A program made the translations under genes and the position numbers. DNA of 64,000 nucleotides, taken from WQUF01 sp031549885 (GTDB taxonomy: Bacteria > Bacillota > Clostridia > Clostridiales > Clostridiaceae). Of this stretch, positions 1 through 7,418 are shown in pieces. Under the pieces are notes generated by a model. It was not told where the DNA came from and searched no databases. It saw only the letters and a program-made list of their open reading frames with translations. The stretch lies in assembly GCA_031549885.1 (NCBI GenBank), contig JAVBPD010000037.1:1-64000 (forward strand), written 5' to 3'. Each line of letters begins with the position of its first letter. Position 1 is the stretch's first letter.

Positions 1-1
1 A

Positions 2-187
2 TGTGAAAAGTATGGTATTGAATTTGTTGAAGCTGATAGATGGTTTCCTTCATCAAAAACTTGTTCTTGTTGTGGTGAAATAAAATCCGATTTAAAACTT
101 AAAGAAAGAATTTTTATGTGCAGGTGTGGATTTAAACTTAATAGAGATTTAAATGCTGCAATAAATTTAGCAAATTATTCAGTCTAA
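2..187 (+). CDS. TnpB RNA-guided nuclease, C-terminal fragment (cut by window edge)
   Basis: The visible 61 residues are the C-terminus of a TnpB/OrfB protein. They hold the zinc-finger half-sites TCSCCG and CRCG, then the RuvC-III signature NRDLNAAINLA just before the stop. TnpB is the transposon-encoded ancestor of Cas12; it uses an RNA from the element's right end to cut DNA matching the flanking guide and helps retain the element. Only this end can be judged. Whether the full gene is intact cannot be told, because it starts before base 1. Confidence 0.85.
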   Translation, partial: CEKYGIEFVEADRWFPSSKTCSCCGEIKSDLKLKERIFMCRCGFKLNRDLNAAINLANYSV

Positions 188-388
188 GAAACTTAACGTA
201 AACTAAGCCTTAGACATGTACCTAACGATACTAGGGAATTTAAGCCTGTGGAGAGTTATACCAAATGGAAGTAGCCTTTTAGCAAAACCAGACTCTAAGA
301 ATCAGGAAAGCACAAGACGAAATTTGAAAGATATAAGTCGTGCTATAGTAGAAATGTCTATATTTTGTAATAAATGTATATATTTTTC
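188..388 (+). ncRNA. candidate omega RNA / IS605 right end
   Basis: Immediately after the tnpB stop there is about 200 bases without a supported gene. It contains the words GGGAATTTAAGCCTGTGGAG and AATCAGGAAAGCAC, which resemble the conserved 3' region of IS605-type elements in clostridia. In TnpB systems the reRNA (omega RNA) covers the tnpB 3' end and the right end, and its guide is the host sequence just past the element. Here the guide would come from the hydrolase relic beginning near 390. The assignment rests on position and resemblance only. Confidence 0.4.
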
Positions 389-390
389 GT

Positions 391-876
391 ATCGGATGGA
401 AGAGCTATGGAGATGATTTATACGTAGATCATGTATTTAGATACTTTTCAGTTTTTAATAATGATTATGATTATAAAAGTGCTAATTCTAGATTTCAAGG
501 TTTAATGAAGGAAGCCTTAAAGCAAGAAGGTAAAAGATATTTTTTTGGAGATATTACTTTTAAAAATGGGGTTCCAATTACTTTTGATTGCTCAAATTTC
601 ACACAATGGTGCTACAAGAGCATTGGAATTAATATACCTCGTACGGCGCAGCAGCAGTATAACTATATGGATCACATTCCAATTTCAGAAGCCATTCCAG
701 GAGATTTAATTTTCTTTAAAAAAACTTATCCTACAAGCGAGTTTATAACCCATGTAGGTATCTATCAAGGAAATATGGAGATTTTTCATGCGGGAGATCC
801 TGTAGGATTTGAAAATATTAATACCCCTTATTGGCTGGATCATATTGTTTGCGCAGGGCGCATTAAGGAAGAATGA
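391..876 (+). pseudogene. CwlT/Tn916 Orf14-like cell-wall hydrolase, 5'-truncated by IS (lysozyme remnant plus NlpC/P60)
   Basis: Reading the frame upstream of the ATG at 505 gives IGWKSYGDDLYVDHVFRYF, the inter-domain segment typical of the Tn916 Orf14/CwlT family, then a complete NlpC/P60 domain. The catalytic Cys is in FDCSNF and the His in ITHVGIY, followed by the usual GDLIFF strand and HAGDP loop. CwlT proteins are exported two-domain hydrolases (lysozyme then endopeptidase) that open peptidoglycan for conjugation. The N-terminal lysozyme part and signal peptide are missing because the IS right end abuts the frame near 390, and stops at 325-351 close it further upstream. ATG 505 has no good ribosome site, so this is a relic of an integrative conjugative element. 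Confidence 0.75.
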
Positions 877-877
877 A

Positions 878-1000
878 ATGAAAGAGCTTTTTTACAAAAT
901 AAAGATAAAATTTAAAATATCATCTGTTTATTATTTCATTTTTTTTATATCAGTAGCAGTTACTATATTTTTTTTATTATCAAAATTGTTTTATAAATAG
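878..1000 (+). CDS. small single-pass membrane protein, possible remnant of a TcpC/Orf13-like transfer protein
   Basis: A 40-residue frame starts at ATG 878, two bases after the hydrolase stop, and has AAGGAAG upstream. It has a Lys-rich N-terminus and one hydrophobic helix (residues about 14-36). In Tn916-type elements the gene after the NlpC/P60 hydrolase encodes TcpC/Orf13, which begins with a short cytoplasmic stretch and one membrane helix. The position and shape fit a truncated TcpC start, but the protein is too short to prove it. It may be non-functional. Confidence 0.4.
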   Translation: MKELFYKIKIKFKISSVYYFIFFISVAVTIFFLLSKLFYK

Positions 1001-1009
1001 ATTAATTTG

Positions 1010-1050
1010 GTACCTAAGTAAAATTGTTTTTGGGAATTTTATTTAGGTAC
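1010..1050. terminator. hairpin terminator between convergent genes
   Basis: The arms GTACCTAAGTAAAATT (1010-1025) and AATTTTATTTAGGTAC (1035-1050) pair with one mismatch around a 9-base loop and are followed by GTAGTTTTTATTG. It lies between the rightward relic and the leftward YbjQ-like gene, so it may serve both. Confidence 0.6.
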
Positions 1051-1070
1051 GTAGTTTTTATTGTAAAATA

Positions 1071-1388
1071 TTAGAAGAACACAGCTGTGCCTGAAGCAAT
1101 GACCATCATCATATTATTTGAAGAACCTAAAACTTCATAGTCGATTTTTACGCCAATTACTGCATTTGCACCAAGTGAACTTGCTCTATTTGCCATTTCT
1201 GAAATAGCTTGCTGCCTTGCTTGAATGAGTTCATTTTCGTAATCTTGAGAGCGGCCACCAAATATATTTGCAAGGCCAGCTGCAAAATCTTTTACAAAAT
1301 TTATGCCAGCAACAACTTCTCCAAAAACTATGCCTTTGTATTCTTTTATATTACTACCTTCTATATTTGATGTAGTTGTAATAATCAT
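1071..1388 (-). CDS. YbjQ/UPF0145 family protein
   Basis: This 105-residue protein matches the YbjQ (UPF0145, often named heavy-metal-binding domain) family over its whole length. The N-terminus ends in the TTTSNIEG type strand, then comes GIVFGEVVAGINFVKDF, a helix rich in Glu/Gln/Ala (ENELIQARQQAISEM), and the conserved GANAVIGVKIDYE segment. It forms a small soluble fold that assembles into rings in solved structures; the physiological role is unknown. AAGGGGTGA stands a few bases before the ATG. It is a single gene between a terminator and a serine hydrolase gene. Confidence 0.85.
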   Translation of the reverse strand: MIITTTSNIEGSNIKEYKGIVFGEVVAGINFVKDFAAGLANIFGGRSQDYENELIQARQQAISEMANRASSLGANAVIGVKIDYEVLGSSNNMMMVIASGTAVFF

Positions 1389-1462
1389 GTAAAATCACCC
1401 CTTATTTCCATATAATCTATAATTATTATACATTATAACATAGATTAATATAAGCATTTATT

Positions 1463-2452
1463 CTATAAACTAATTGTTCTACTTATTTGCCAAACGTTAT
1501 CGCAAAAGTTGCTTAATAATGTTATGATCTTTTTATCCTTTTGATTAAATGATGAAATAAAGCTAACACCTGGGTCACATCCTTGAATCCAAGGAATAAA
1601 TGTACCATCAGAAGTCTTTTTAAGCCAAACACCATAGCCATAACATTCCTCATTAACTTTAGGAGTTGTCATCACATTTAACAGGGCTTTATCTATTATA
1701 TTGCTATTGTAAAGTCCTTTCCAAAACCTTGAAATATCTTCTGCTGTAGTGAATGCACCACCAGCTCCTGTACCTTTAACATCAACACTGTAAATATTTG
1801 TGTAATATTCTTTACGAGTTTCGTCAAAAATATAAGAGTTTGCACATCTTGCAGGTAATCTATCTAATTCAAAATATCCAGTGTCAATCATTCCACAAGG
1901 CTTAAAAATCACATCTTTAAGATATTCATCAAAAGCTTTTCCTGTTATTTCTTCAATGATAAGCCCTAAAACAACAAATCCAGTGTTATTATATTGGAAC
2001 TTCTCTCCAGGTTTATACATCATAGGTTTTTTAATAAAAAGTGGAATTAAATCAGATGATGTGCGAATTTTATAATTTGGAAATTCATTAAACAATTCTG
2101 AATAATCGTTCATAACAGATTCATCAAAATAATCTGGAATACCAGAAGTATGGCTAAGAAGTTGCCTTATTGTAATTTCAGGATCTATTTCATTTAAATC
2201 AAATTTAAGTATTCTTCCAATATTTGTTTTAAAATCTAATTTATTTTGTTCTATAAGCTTTAAAATTCCAGAAGCAACAAATACTTTTCCTGCTGAAGCT
2301 GTGGCAAATCTAGTGTCAATTTTATTTTCTATTTTATTTGCTAAATCAGAGTACCCAAATGCTTTTTCATATATTGATTTAAAATTTTGCTTTATAGAAA
2401 CAACTCCGCTAAAATTTGGTGGGATTAAGCTATTGTAATCCATGTGTCTCAC
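1463..2452 (-). CDS. serine hydrolase, class C beta-lactamase-like family
   Basis: The 329-residue protein has the class C beta-lactamase/PBP4* fold signatures: the nucleophile motif S53-A-G-K56 in ATASAGKVF, the QLLSHTSGIPDY segment near residues 97-107, and Y154-N-N in FQYNNTGF. There is no signal peptide or membrane helix, so it acts in the cytoplasm. Members are esterases or D-amino-acid peptidases more often than true beta-lactamases, and no resistance role should be assumed. ATG 2452 or the second Met three codons on are both possible. It has its own upstream region and is separated from the Gfo/Idh gene by a terminator. Confidence 0.8.
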   Translation of the reverse strand: MRHMDYNSLIPPNFSGVVSIKQNFKSIYEKAFGYSDLANKIENKIDTRFATASAGKVFVASGILKLIEQNKLDFKTNIGRILKFDLNEIDPEITIRQLLSHTSGIPDYFDESVMNDYSELFNEFPNYKIRTSSDLIPLFIKKPMMYKPGEKFQYNNTGFVVLGLIIEEITGKAFDEYLKDVIFKPCGMIDTGYFELDRLPARCANSYIFDETRKEYYTNIYSVDVKGTGAGGAFTTAEDISRFWKGLYNSNIIDKALLNVMTTPKVNEECYGYGVWLKKTSDGTFIPWIQGCDPGVSFISSFNQKDKKIITLLSNFCDNVWQISRTISL

Positions 2453-2505
2453 ATCCTTTTGTATAAAATAGACCTATATTATTATGATTATAACATAAAA
2501 AAAAA

Positions 2506-2528
2506 GAGCCAAGATATGCCCTTGACTC
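2506..2528 (-). terminator. terminator of the SDR-Gfo/Idh operon
   Basis: On the minus strand the arms GAGTCAAG and CTTGGCTC (one mismatch) form a stem around a 7-base loop. The stem is followed by an uninterrupted run of nine T, just after the stop of the Gfo/Idh/MocA gene. This is a textbook intrinsic terminator. Confidence 0.8.
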
Positions 2529-2541
2529 AAGTTTTTTTATA

Positions 2542-3702
2542 TTATTTTAAAGGAAGTTCAATCCATTTGTGCTGCCTATGAGACATTTCTGCAGCATTTA
2601 TTATTTCTTGTACTCTAGCACTTTGTTCAAAGTTGCCTTCGTTTTTATTTCCACCATTATAAATTTCCTCAAGGAAGTTTTGCACTAAGCAGCCATAAAA
2701 AGCAGTATCCCAAGCATCATCTTCCCTATGACCAGGATTCCAAAAACGGCTTGGTATTTCAACTTGTTTAAACTCAACAGAATCTTTTGTAGCGACTTTA
2801 AGCGTTTGCATTTGACCAAATTCATCAACTAATCTTGCTATTATTGCTCCTTTAGATCCATAAATGCGAGCTTCAATTCCAGGATAATTTCCAACAGTTA
2901 CAAAGCTAGTTTGCATGGAGTAAATTGCTCCATTAGCACATTCAGCAATGAACATATCAGCATCATCCCAATTTATTCTCTCTAAATGATTGTCTAAATT
3001 AGTGCGCCTTCTTTCTTTAACCATATTTGCCATTACACAGCAAAGCTGAGTAATATCAGAATTAACAAGTTCAAGACCAATATCGATGGTAGGTGCACCA
3101 TATCCCTCTAAAGAACCAACTTCAATGGCTTCTTTGCGAAGGTCAGTTCCTACTAATTTTCCAGTTGGGTATATAGTATGTATACGCTTATCCTGTGGAT
3201 ACATAGGATCAAGCCATTGAGAATTCTGTTCATATCCATTAAAAACATAAGGATCTCCAATAAAACCTTCCCTAACTAATTCAAACATATATTGAACAGC
3301 AGGAGCATATCTAAAAGTCAATCCTACTTTGGTCTTTAATCCTTTAGATTTAGCTAAAGCATCAGCTTCCTTTACTCTTCTAAAATCACCTGCTACAGGT
3401 TTTTCTACAAGAACATGTTTATTTTCATTGAGAGCTGCAAATGTCATTGGTTCATGAAGTTCTCCATGTTCATCTCTTGTGCAAACATCTATAATATCTA
3501 AATCTCTTCTTTGAATCATTTTATAAGCATCAGTTTCGATTTCTGGAATATTAAACATTTTTGCTTTTTGTTTTGCAGATTCCTCATCTATATCGCATAA
3601 ACAAACAACGTCACATAAATCGGATCTAACAAAACCTGGAATGTGAGCACGAGTAGACCACCTACCAGTTCCAATTATACCAACACGCAATTTTTCTTTC
3701 AT
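2542..3702 (-). CDS. Gfo/Idh/MocA family oxidoreductase
   Basis: This 386-residue protein has an N-terminal Rossmann fold with VGIIGTGRWSTRAHI (dinucleotide site) and the conserved EKPVAGDF motif, in which the Lys takes part in catalysis. An alpha/beta substrate domain follows. The family oxidises or reduces sugars, inositols and their derivatives with NAD(P). Start choice: a frame exists from GTG 3714, but that codon is part of the ribosome site AAAGGTGG, so ATG 3702 is the real start. It is the second gene after the SDR, with 25 bases between them, and both are read away from the GntR pair. The substrate cannot be deduced. Confidence 0.85.
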   Translation of the reverse strand: MKEKLRVGIIGTGRWSTRAHIPGFVRSDLCDVVCLCDIDEESAKQKAKMFNIPEIETDAYKMIQRRDLDIIDVCTRDEHGELHEPMTFAALNENKHVLVEKPVAGDFRRVKEADALAKSKGLKTKVGLTFRYAPAVQYMFELVREGFIGDPYVFNGYEQNSQWLDPMYPQDKRIHTIYPTGKLVGTDLRKEAIEVGSLEGYGAPTIDIGLELVNSDITQLCCVMANMVKERRRTNLDNHLERINWDDADMFIAECANGAIYSMQTSFVTVGNYPGIEARIYGSKGAIIARLVDEFGQMQTLKVATKDSVEFKQVEIPSRFWNPGHREDDAWDTAFYGCLVQNFLEEIYNGGNKNEGNFEQSARVQEIINAAEMSHRQHKWIELPLK

Positions 3703-3727
3703 GAATATTACCACCTTTATTATAATT

Positions 3728-4549
3728 TTAATCTCTTATATTGCCTGTAACCCAATCATATCTAATATCGTCATCTATTACTAAACCAGTTGCCCTTGAA
3801 CCAATAGAGCTTCCACCATCTACATGATAAACAGATCCAGTTATATAGCTTGATGCTTTTGATGATAAGAATAATACAACTTCTACAACCTCATCTGCTT
3901 GTCCAGAACGTCCTAATGGTAATGCTTGTATGCGCAGAGCTAAGCTTTTTGCCATATGATCTTTATATGGTTTTACCTGAGTGTCTATAAGACCAGGACT
4001 AACAGAATTAACAAGTATATTATATGGAGCAAGCTCAATGGCAGCACATCTTGAAAAACTTTCAACTGCTGCACGACTAGAAGCATAAGCACAGCTCCCT
4101 TCTCCCCCTTTTAAAGAAGCTCCAGAAGAGAAGTTAATTATTCTTCCACTTTCACAATTAGATTTTATCATAAGTTTAGCTGCTTCTTTAGTAACTAAAA
4201 AAGTTCCTCGACAATTTATAGCATAAACCTTATCCCAAACATCTACCCTTTCATAAAGTAAAGCCGTATGGGGTGCAACAGCAGCATTATTAACACATAT
4301 ATCTAAACCGCCAAAGTTTTTATAACAAACATCCATTATATTAATAACATCTTTTTCTATAGAAATATCTGCATAAACTGGAATAACATTGCCAGACATA
4401 GTTTTAATTGTATCATTAAGATCTTTTTCATTGCGATCTACAGCTATCACTTTAGCACCTTGTTTTAAAAAACCGTTTACTAATGCGCTACCTATACCTC
4501 GAGCAGCACCAGTAATTATGACTTTTTTGTCATTTAGCTCATAATTCAC
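3728..4549 (-). CDS. short-chain dehydrogenase/reductase with Arg in place of the catalytic Lys
   Basis: The 273-residue classical SDR shows TGAARGIG (NAD(P) binding, residues 13-20), NNAA (88-91), catalytic Ser at 141/142 and Y155, and the C-terminal GSVYHVDGGSS. The usual YxxxK is Y155-A-S-S-R159; the codon is CGT, a clear Arg. In this family the Lys binds the nicotinamide ribose and lowers the Tyr pKa, so activity may be altered. It is the first gene of the leftward pair with the Gfo/Idh enzyme and diverges from the GntR genes across 216 bases. A polyol or sugar-acid route is likely but not shown. Confidence 0.85.
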   Translation of the reverse strand: MNYELNDKKVIITGAARGIGSALVNGFLKQGAKVIAVDRNEKDLNDTIKTMSGNVIPVYADISIEKDVINIMDVCYKNFGGLDICVNNAAVAPHTALLYERVDVWDKVYAINCRGTFLVTKEAAKLMIKSNCESGRIINFSSGASLKGGEGSCAYASSRAAVESFSRCAAIELAPYNILVNSVSPGLIDTQVKPYKDHMAKSLALRIQALPLGRSGQADEVVEVVLFLSSKASSYITGSVYHVDGGSSIGSRATGLVIDDDIRYDWVTGNIRD

Positions 4550-4678
4550 CTAAAGTCCCCCTGAGTAATTTTATATCAGCTGACATATTGGCTTTAGAAT
4601 AATCCAATTTTTTTCGTATGTCAACATAAAAATCATATAAATAAATTATATTTATAAAAAAATATTTATAAATTTACG

Positions 4679-4736
4679 TTGACAAGTAAATTTATTTTTG
4701 TATAATAAAATTATATCTGGTATGGTACAAACCAGA
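4679..4736 (+). promoter_or_regulatory. sigma-A promoter and palindromic operator upstream of the GntR pair
   Basis: TTGACA (4679-4684) and TATAAT (4701-4706) are both perfect and 16 bases apart, pointing right. Just downstream is the inverted repeat TCTGGT (4716-4721) / ACCAGA (4731-4736), with GGTATGGTAC between. That placement would let a bound repressor block initiation. GntR/HutC regulators often bind GGT-N-ACC-type sites in their own promoters, so autoregulation by one of the two following proteins is likely. The site could also act on the divergent SDR promoter. Confidence 0.7.
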
Positions 4737-4765
4737 AAAGATTCATTTATTGAAAGGAGCATATT

Positions 4766-5476
4766 ATGCCAAGTAAAAAATCTCACAAAGTTGCAAGGCA
4801 AATTGCATCCTACATAGAAACAGAAGGTATAAAACCATATTCAAGGCTTCCATCAGAAATTGAACTAAGCATCTTAAATAAGTGCAATCGCCTGACTACT
4901 TCTAGAGCCTTAAAGCAGCTTATGTATGAAGGGATGGTTTACACTAAGCCAAATGAAAAAGGATGGTATGCATCTCCTAGGAGATATAGACAAAGCCTTT
5001 GGCAGCTTAATTCTTTCATTGAGAGTTTAAGCGAATCAGGTTATATTGTTACAAATCAAATTATTTCTAAAGGTTTTCACCGAGCTACCAAAGTAGTGGC
5101 ATCATCTTTAAAAGTGCCGCTTGCATCATCAGTATTCGTATTATCGCAATTATTTTATATAAATTCAGATCCAATGATAATTAAAACAAGTTATATATCA
5201 AAATCTCTAATTTCGGATATAGACAAATATGATTTTACAAACAAATATTTTTACGAAATTGTAGAAGAAATAGCAAGTGTAAAATATGAACTTGCTGAAG
5301 AAGAAATTGAAATTGTTTACCCCAAACAAGAAGAAGCTAAATTACTTCAAATATCTGAATCAAAACCAGTGTTTTTATTAAAATCTGTTTCATATGAAAG
5401 ATCTGGCAAGCCTATTGAATATTCTGTACAGATTACTGTTGGTGAAAGATTTTTATATGAATCTGTACTTATTTGA
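4766..5476 (+). CDS. GntR-family regulator, HutC/UTRA type (first of tandem pair)
   Basis: This 236-residue protein has an N-terminal winged helix (residues about 5-75; LPSEIELSILNKCNRLTTSRALKQL) and a C-terminal UTRA effector domain (about 90-235; ending ERSGKPIEYSVQITVGERF). UTRA domains bind small metabolites, classically urocanate, sugar phosphates or amino acid derivatives. A strong GAAAGGAGC site precedes the ATG. It is the first gene of the cluster and is 10 bases upstream of a second GntR/UTRA gene. It probably senses the substrate or an intermediate of the downstream peptide/amino acid pathway. Confidence 0.85.
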   Translation: MPSKKSHKVARQIASYIETEGIKPYSRLPSEIELSILNKCNRLTTSRALKQLMYEGMVYTKPNEKGWYASPRRYRQSLWQLNSFIESLSESGYIVTNQIISKGFHRATKVVASSLKVPLASSVFVLSQLFYINSDPMIIKTSYISKSLISDIDKYDFTNKYFYEIVEEIASVKYELAEEEIEIVYPKQEEAKLLQISESKPVFLLKSVSYERSGKPIEYSVQITVGERFLYESVLI

Positions 5477-5486
5477 AGGAGGATAA

Positions 5487-6200
5487 ATGGATAATAATTC
5501 CACTCTTAAAGCACAATTAAAAGAGTATATACGAAACAAAATTTTAGATGGGACTTATAAAGTGGGAGATAAACTACCTTCAGAAAGAGCAATATCCGCT
5601 GAACTTGGAATAAATAGATCAACAGTAAGGGAAAGCATAACTGAAATAATAAGAGAAGGATGGTTAAGATCAGTACCGAGAAAAGGCACTTATGTTGTAA
5701 ATCAAAAGATAACTTGGAATTTATTTAGTTTACAAGGTTTTACAATGAGAATTAAAAACAAAAATTTAGATGCTAAAGTTGTAATAGTAAATAAAGAAGT
5801 TGTACCATGCTATGAACATCTTTCAAGAAAGCTTAATGTTGATAAAGACAGCCCAATATTTTGTTTAACGAGGCTTATTTTTGCAAATGATATACCAATA
5901 CAAGTTGATGATATATATATTCCTGTAAAGTATGCACCTAATATTTTAGATTATGATTTGAACGTTTATTCTCTTACAACTATTTATGATTTGTATAATA
6001 TAACCATTGTTGAGGCAAGGCAAACTTTAACATTAGTCAAGCTTGCTGAACCAATATCAAAGCTTCTAGAGGTGGAAGTAGGGCTTCCTGCTTTTATGTT
6101 TAATTGTACTTCTTATGATGAGAATTCAAGACCAGTAGAATATTGTCATTCTTATGCTAGAGGAGATATGTGCATTTATAGAACAAGGCTTAGATCTTAA
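5487..6200 (+). CDS. GntR-family regulator, HutC/UTRA type (second of tandem pair)
   Basis: This 237-residue protein has a canonical GntR winged helix: LKEYIRNKILDG, then GDKLPSERAISAELGINRSTVRESI, then the wing with PRKGTYV. A UTRA domain follows (about 85-235). Its DNA-binding half is closer to the consensus than that of the preceding gene. The two proteins may form homodimers on separate operators or a mixed dimer. The ribosome site GAAGGAGG overlaps the end of the first regulator, so the two are co-translated. It ends 16 bases before the M24 peptidase start. Confidence 0.88.
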   Translation: MDNNSTLKAQLKEYIRNKILDGTYKVGDKLPSERAISAELGINRSTVRESITEIIREGWLRSVPRKGTYVVNQKITWNLFSLQGFTMRIKNKNLDAKVVIVNKEVVPCYEHLSRKLNVDKDSPIFCLTRLIFANDIPIQVDDIYIPVKYAPNILDYDLNVYSLTTIYDLYNITIVEARQTLTLVKLAEPISKLLEVEVGLPAFMFNCTSYDENSRPVEYCHSYARGDMCIYRTRLRS

Positions 6201-6216
6201 ATTAAGGGGTGTTTTT

Positions 6217-7398
6217 TTGGATAATAAATTATATTTAGAGAAGTCAAATCAAATAAAGGAAATTTTAAATGAATTAGATATTGATCTTTGGCTTATACTT
6301 GGAAGGGAAACTTCTGATGTTTGCGATCCTGCTCTTAGACTTATTTTGCCTATAAATGTTATGGGAATTTCAGCATTCTTTTTTGTTAAAACAGGAGAGA
6401 GAATTGCTTTAGTTAGAAATGCAGATGTAATTGGAGTTGAACTTACCAAAATATTTACAAAAGTTATAGGCTATGCAGATGATTTTGACATTAAGCTTAA
6501 AGAGATAATTTTAAATTTAAATCCAAATGTAATTGATATTAATTGCGATTTATATGATCCTTTAACAGATGGATTAACTGTGGGATTGTATTTTAGGTTG
6601 ATGAATGCTTTAAGTGGTACAAACTATGAACAAAAAATACAAATGGGAAAGGCAATAAGAGCAATTCGCGGAAGAAAAACAAATATGGAGCTTTCTATAA
6701 TCAAAAGCAATCTTTCTGAAATACATGAAATTTGCAAAAGCATTGACAATTTTTTAAAAGTAGGTATAACTGATGGATATGTTTATAAATATTGCCAAGA
6801 TGAGATGAAAAAAAGAGGAGCTACTTCTTCATGGGATAATCACTGCTGTCCACTTGTTCATGCTGGCAAAAGAGCTAATCAAGGAATGGTAACACCTACT
6901 GACAATGCCATAAGAAAAGGTGATGTATTTCATGTTAGCTTTGGAATAAAGAAAAATGGATATGCTACAGATTTTCAAAGAACTTGGTATGCTTTAGATG
7001 ATGGTGAGGAAACCGCACCAGATGAGGTATTAAATGCCTTTAATATTTTAAAAGATACCATTGATGAAACGAGAAAGAGATGTAAACCTGGTGTAAAGGG
7101 ATCTGATATAGATAAACTTTCAAGGGATAGCATGGCAAAACATGGAGTATCATATTCTAGAGGTTCAGGACATACTGTTGGAAGAGCTCTTCATGATGGT
7201 GCTGTATCTTTATCACAAAAAAGCAATACATTTGGAGATTTAACTGATAGGCCAATTGAAATTGGATTTGTATTTACGCTTGAATTGTTTATGGAAACAT
7301 CGAGGGGAGTTGTTGCTTTAGAAGAGATGGTAGTGGTAGAAGAGGATTGTGCTAAATTTATATGTAGTCCTCAAACAGAAATTTGGTATATAAAATAA
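6217..7398 (+). CDS. M24-family metallopeptidase homologue (Xaa-Pro dipeptidase-like) lacking one metal ligand
   Basis: A creatinase N-terminal domain is followed by a pita-bread M24 domain in a 393-residue protein. The usual five ligands are D, D, H, E, E. Here D252 (GYATD), H319 (SGHTVG, with ALHDG after), E356 (FTLEL) and E369/E370 (VALEEM) are visible. The first Asp, expected in a DxG strand, is S241 in FHVSFGIKKNG. It may bind a single metal, or act as a creatinase-type enzyme or a non-peptidase. Start choice: AAGGGGTG stands before TTG 6217; an earlier ATG at 6154 would lie inside the regulator gene. The neighbours suggest hydrolysis of imported peptides. Confidence 0.75.
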   Translation: MDNKLYLEKSNQIKEILNELDIDLWLILGRETSDVCDPALRLILPINVMGISAFFFVKTGERIALVRNADVIGVELTKIFTKVIGYADDFDIKLKEIILNLNPNVIDINCDLYDPLTDGLTVGLYFRLMNALSGTNYEQKIQMGKAIRAIRGRKTNMELSIIKSNLSEIHEICKSIDNFLKVGITDGYVYKYCQDEMKKRGATSSWDNHCCPLVHAGKRANQGMVTPTDNAIRKGDVFHVSFGIKKNGYATDFQRTWYALDDGEETAPDEVLNAFNILKDTIDETRKRCKPGVKGSDIDKLSRDSMAKHGVSYSRGSGHTVGRALHDGAVSLSQKSNTFGDLTDRPIEIGFVFTLELFMETSRGVVALEEMVVVEEDCAKFICSPQTEIWYIK

Positions 7399-7418
7399 AA
7401 ATATATTTTGGAGGAAAA

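Larger units (their letters stand above)
1..388 (+). mobile_element. IS200/IS605-family element, right-end portion
   Basis: The window opens inside the 3' end of a tnpB gene, followed by about 200 bases of non-coding right end. Downstream, from about 391, the reading frame of an unrelated cell-wall hydrolase begins in mid-protein, so the element appears to sit inside that gene. The exact right boundary is not resolved; the last IS base lies somewhere between about 345 and 390. The left end and any tnpA lie outside the window. Confidence 0.7.

Noticed and set aside
1463..2452. Serine hydrolase as a resistance beta-lactamase
   Set aside because: No signal peptide and only the general SxxK/YxN family motifs; most such proteins are esterases or peptidases.
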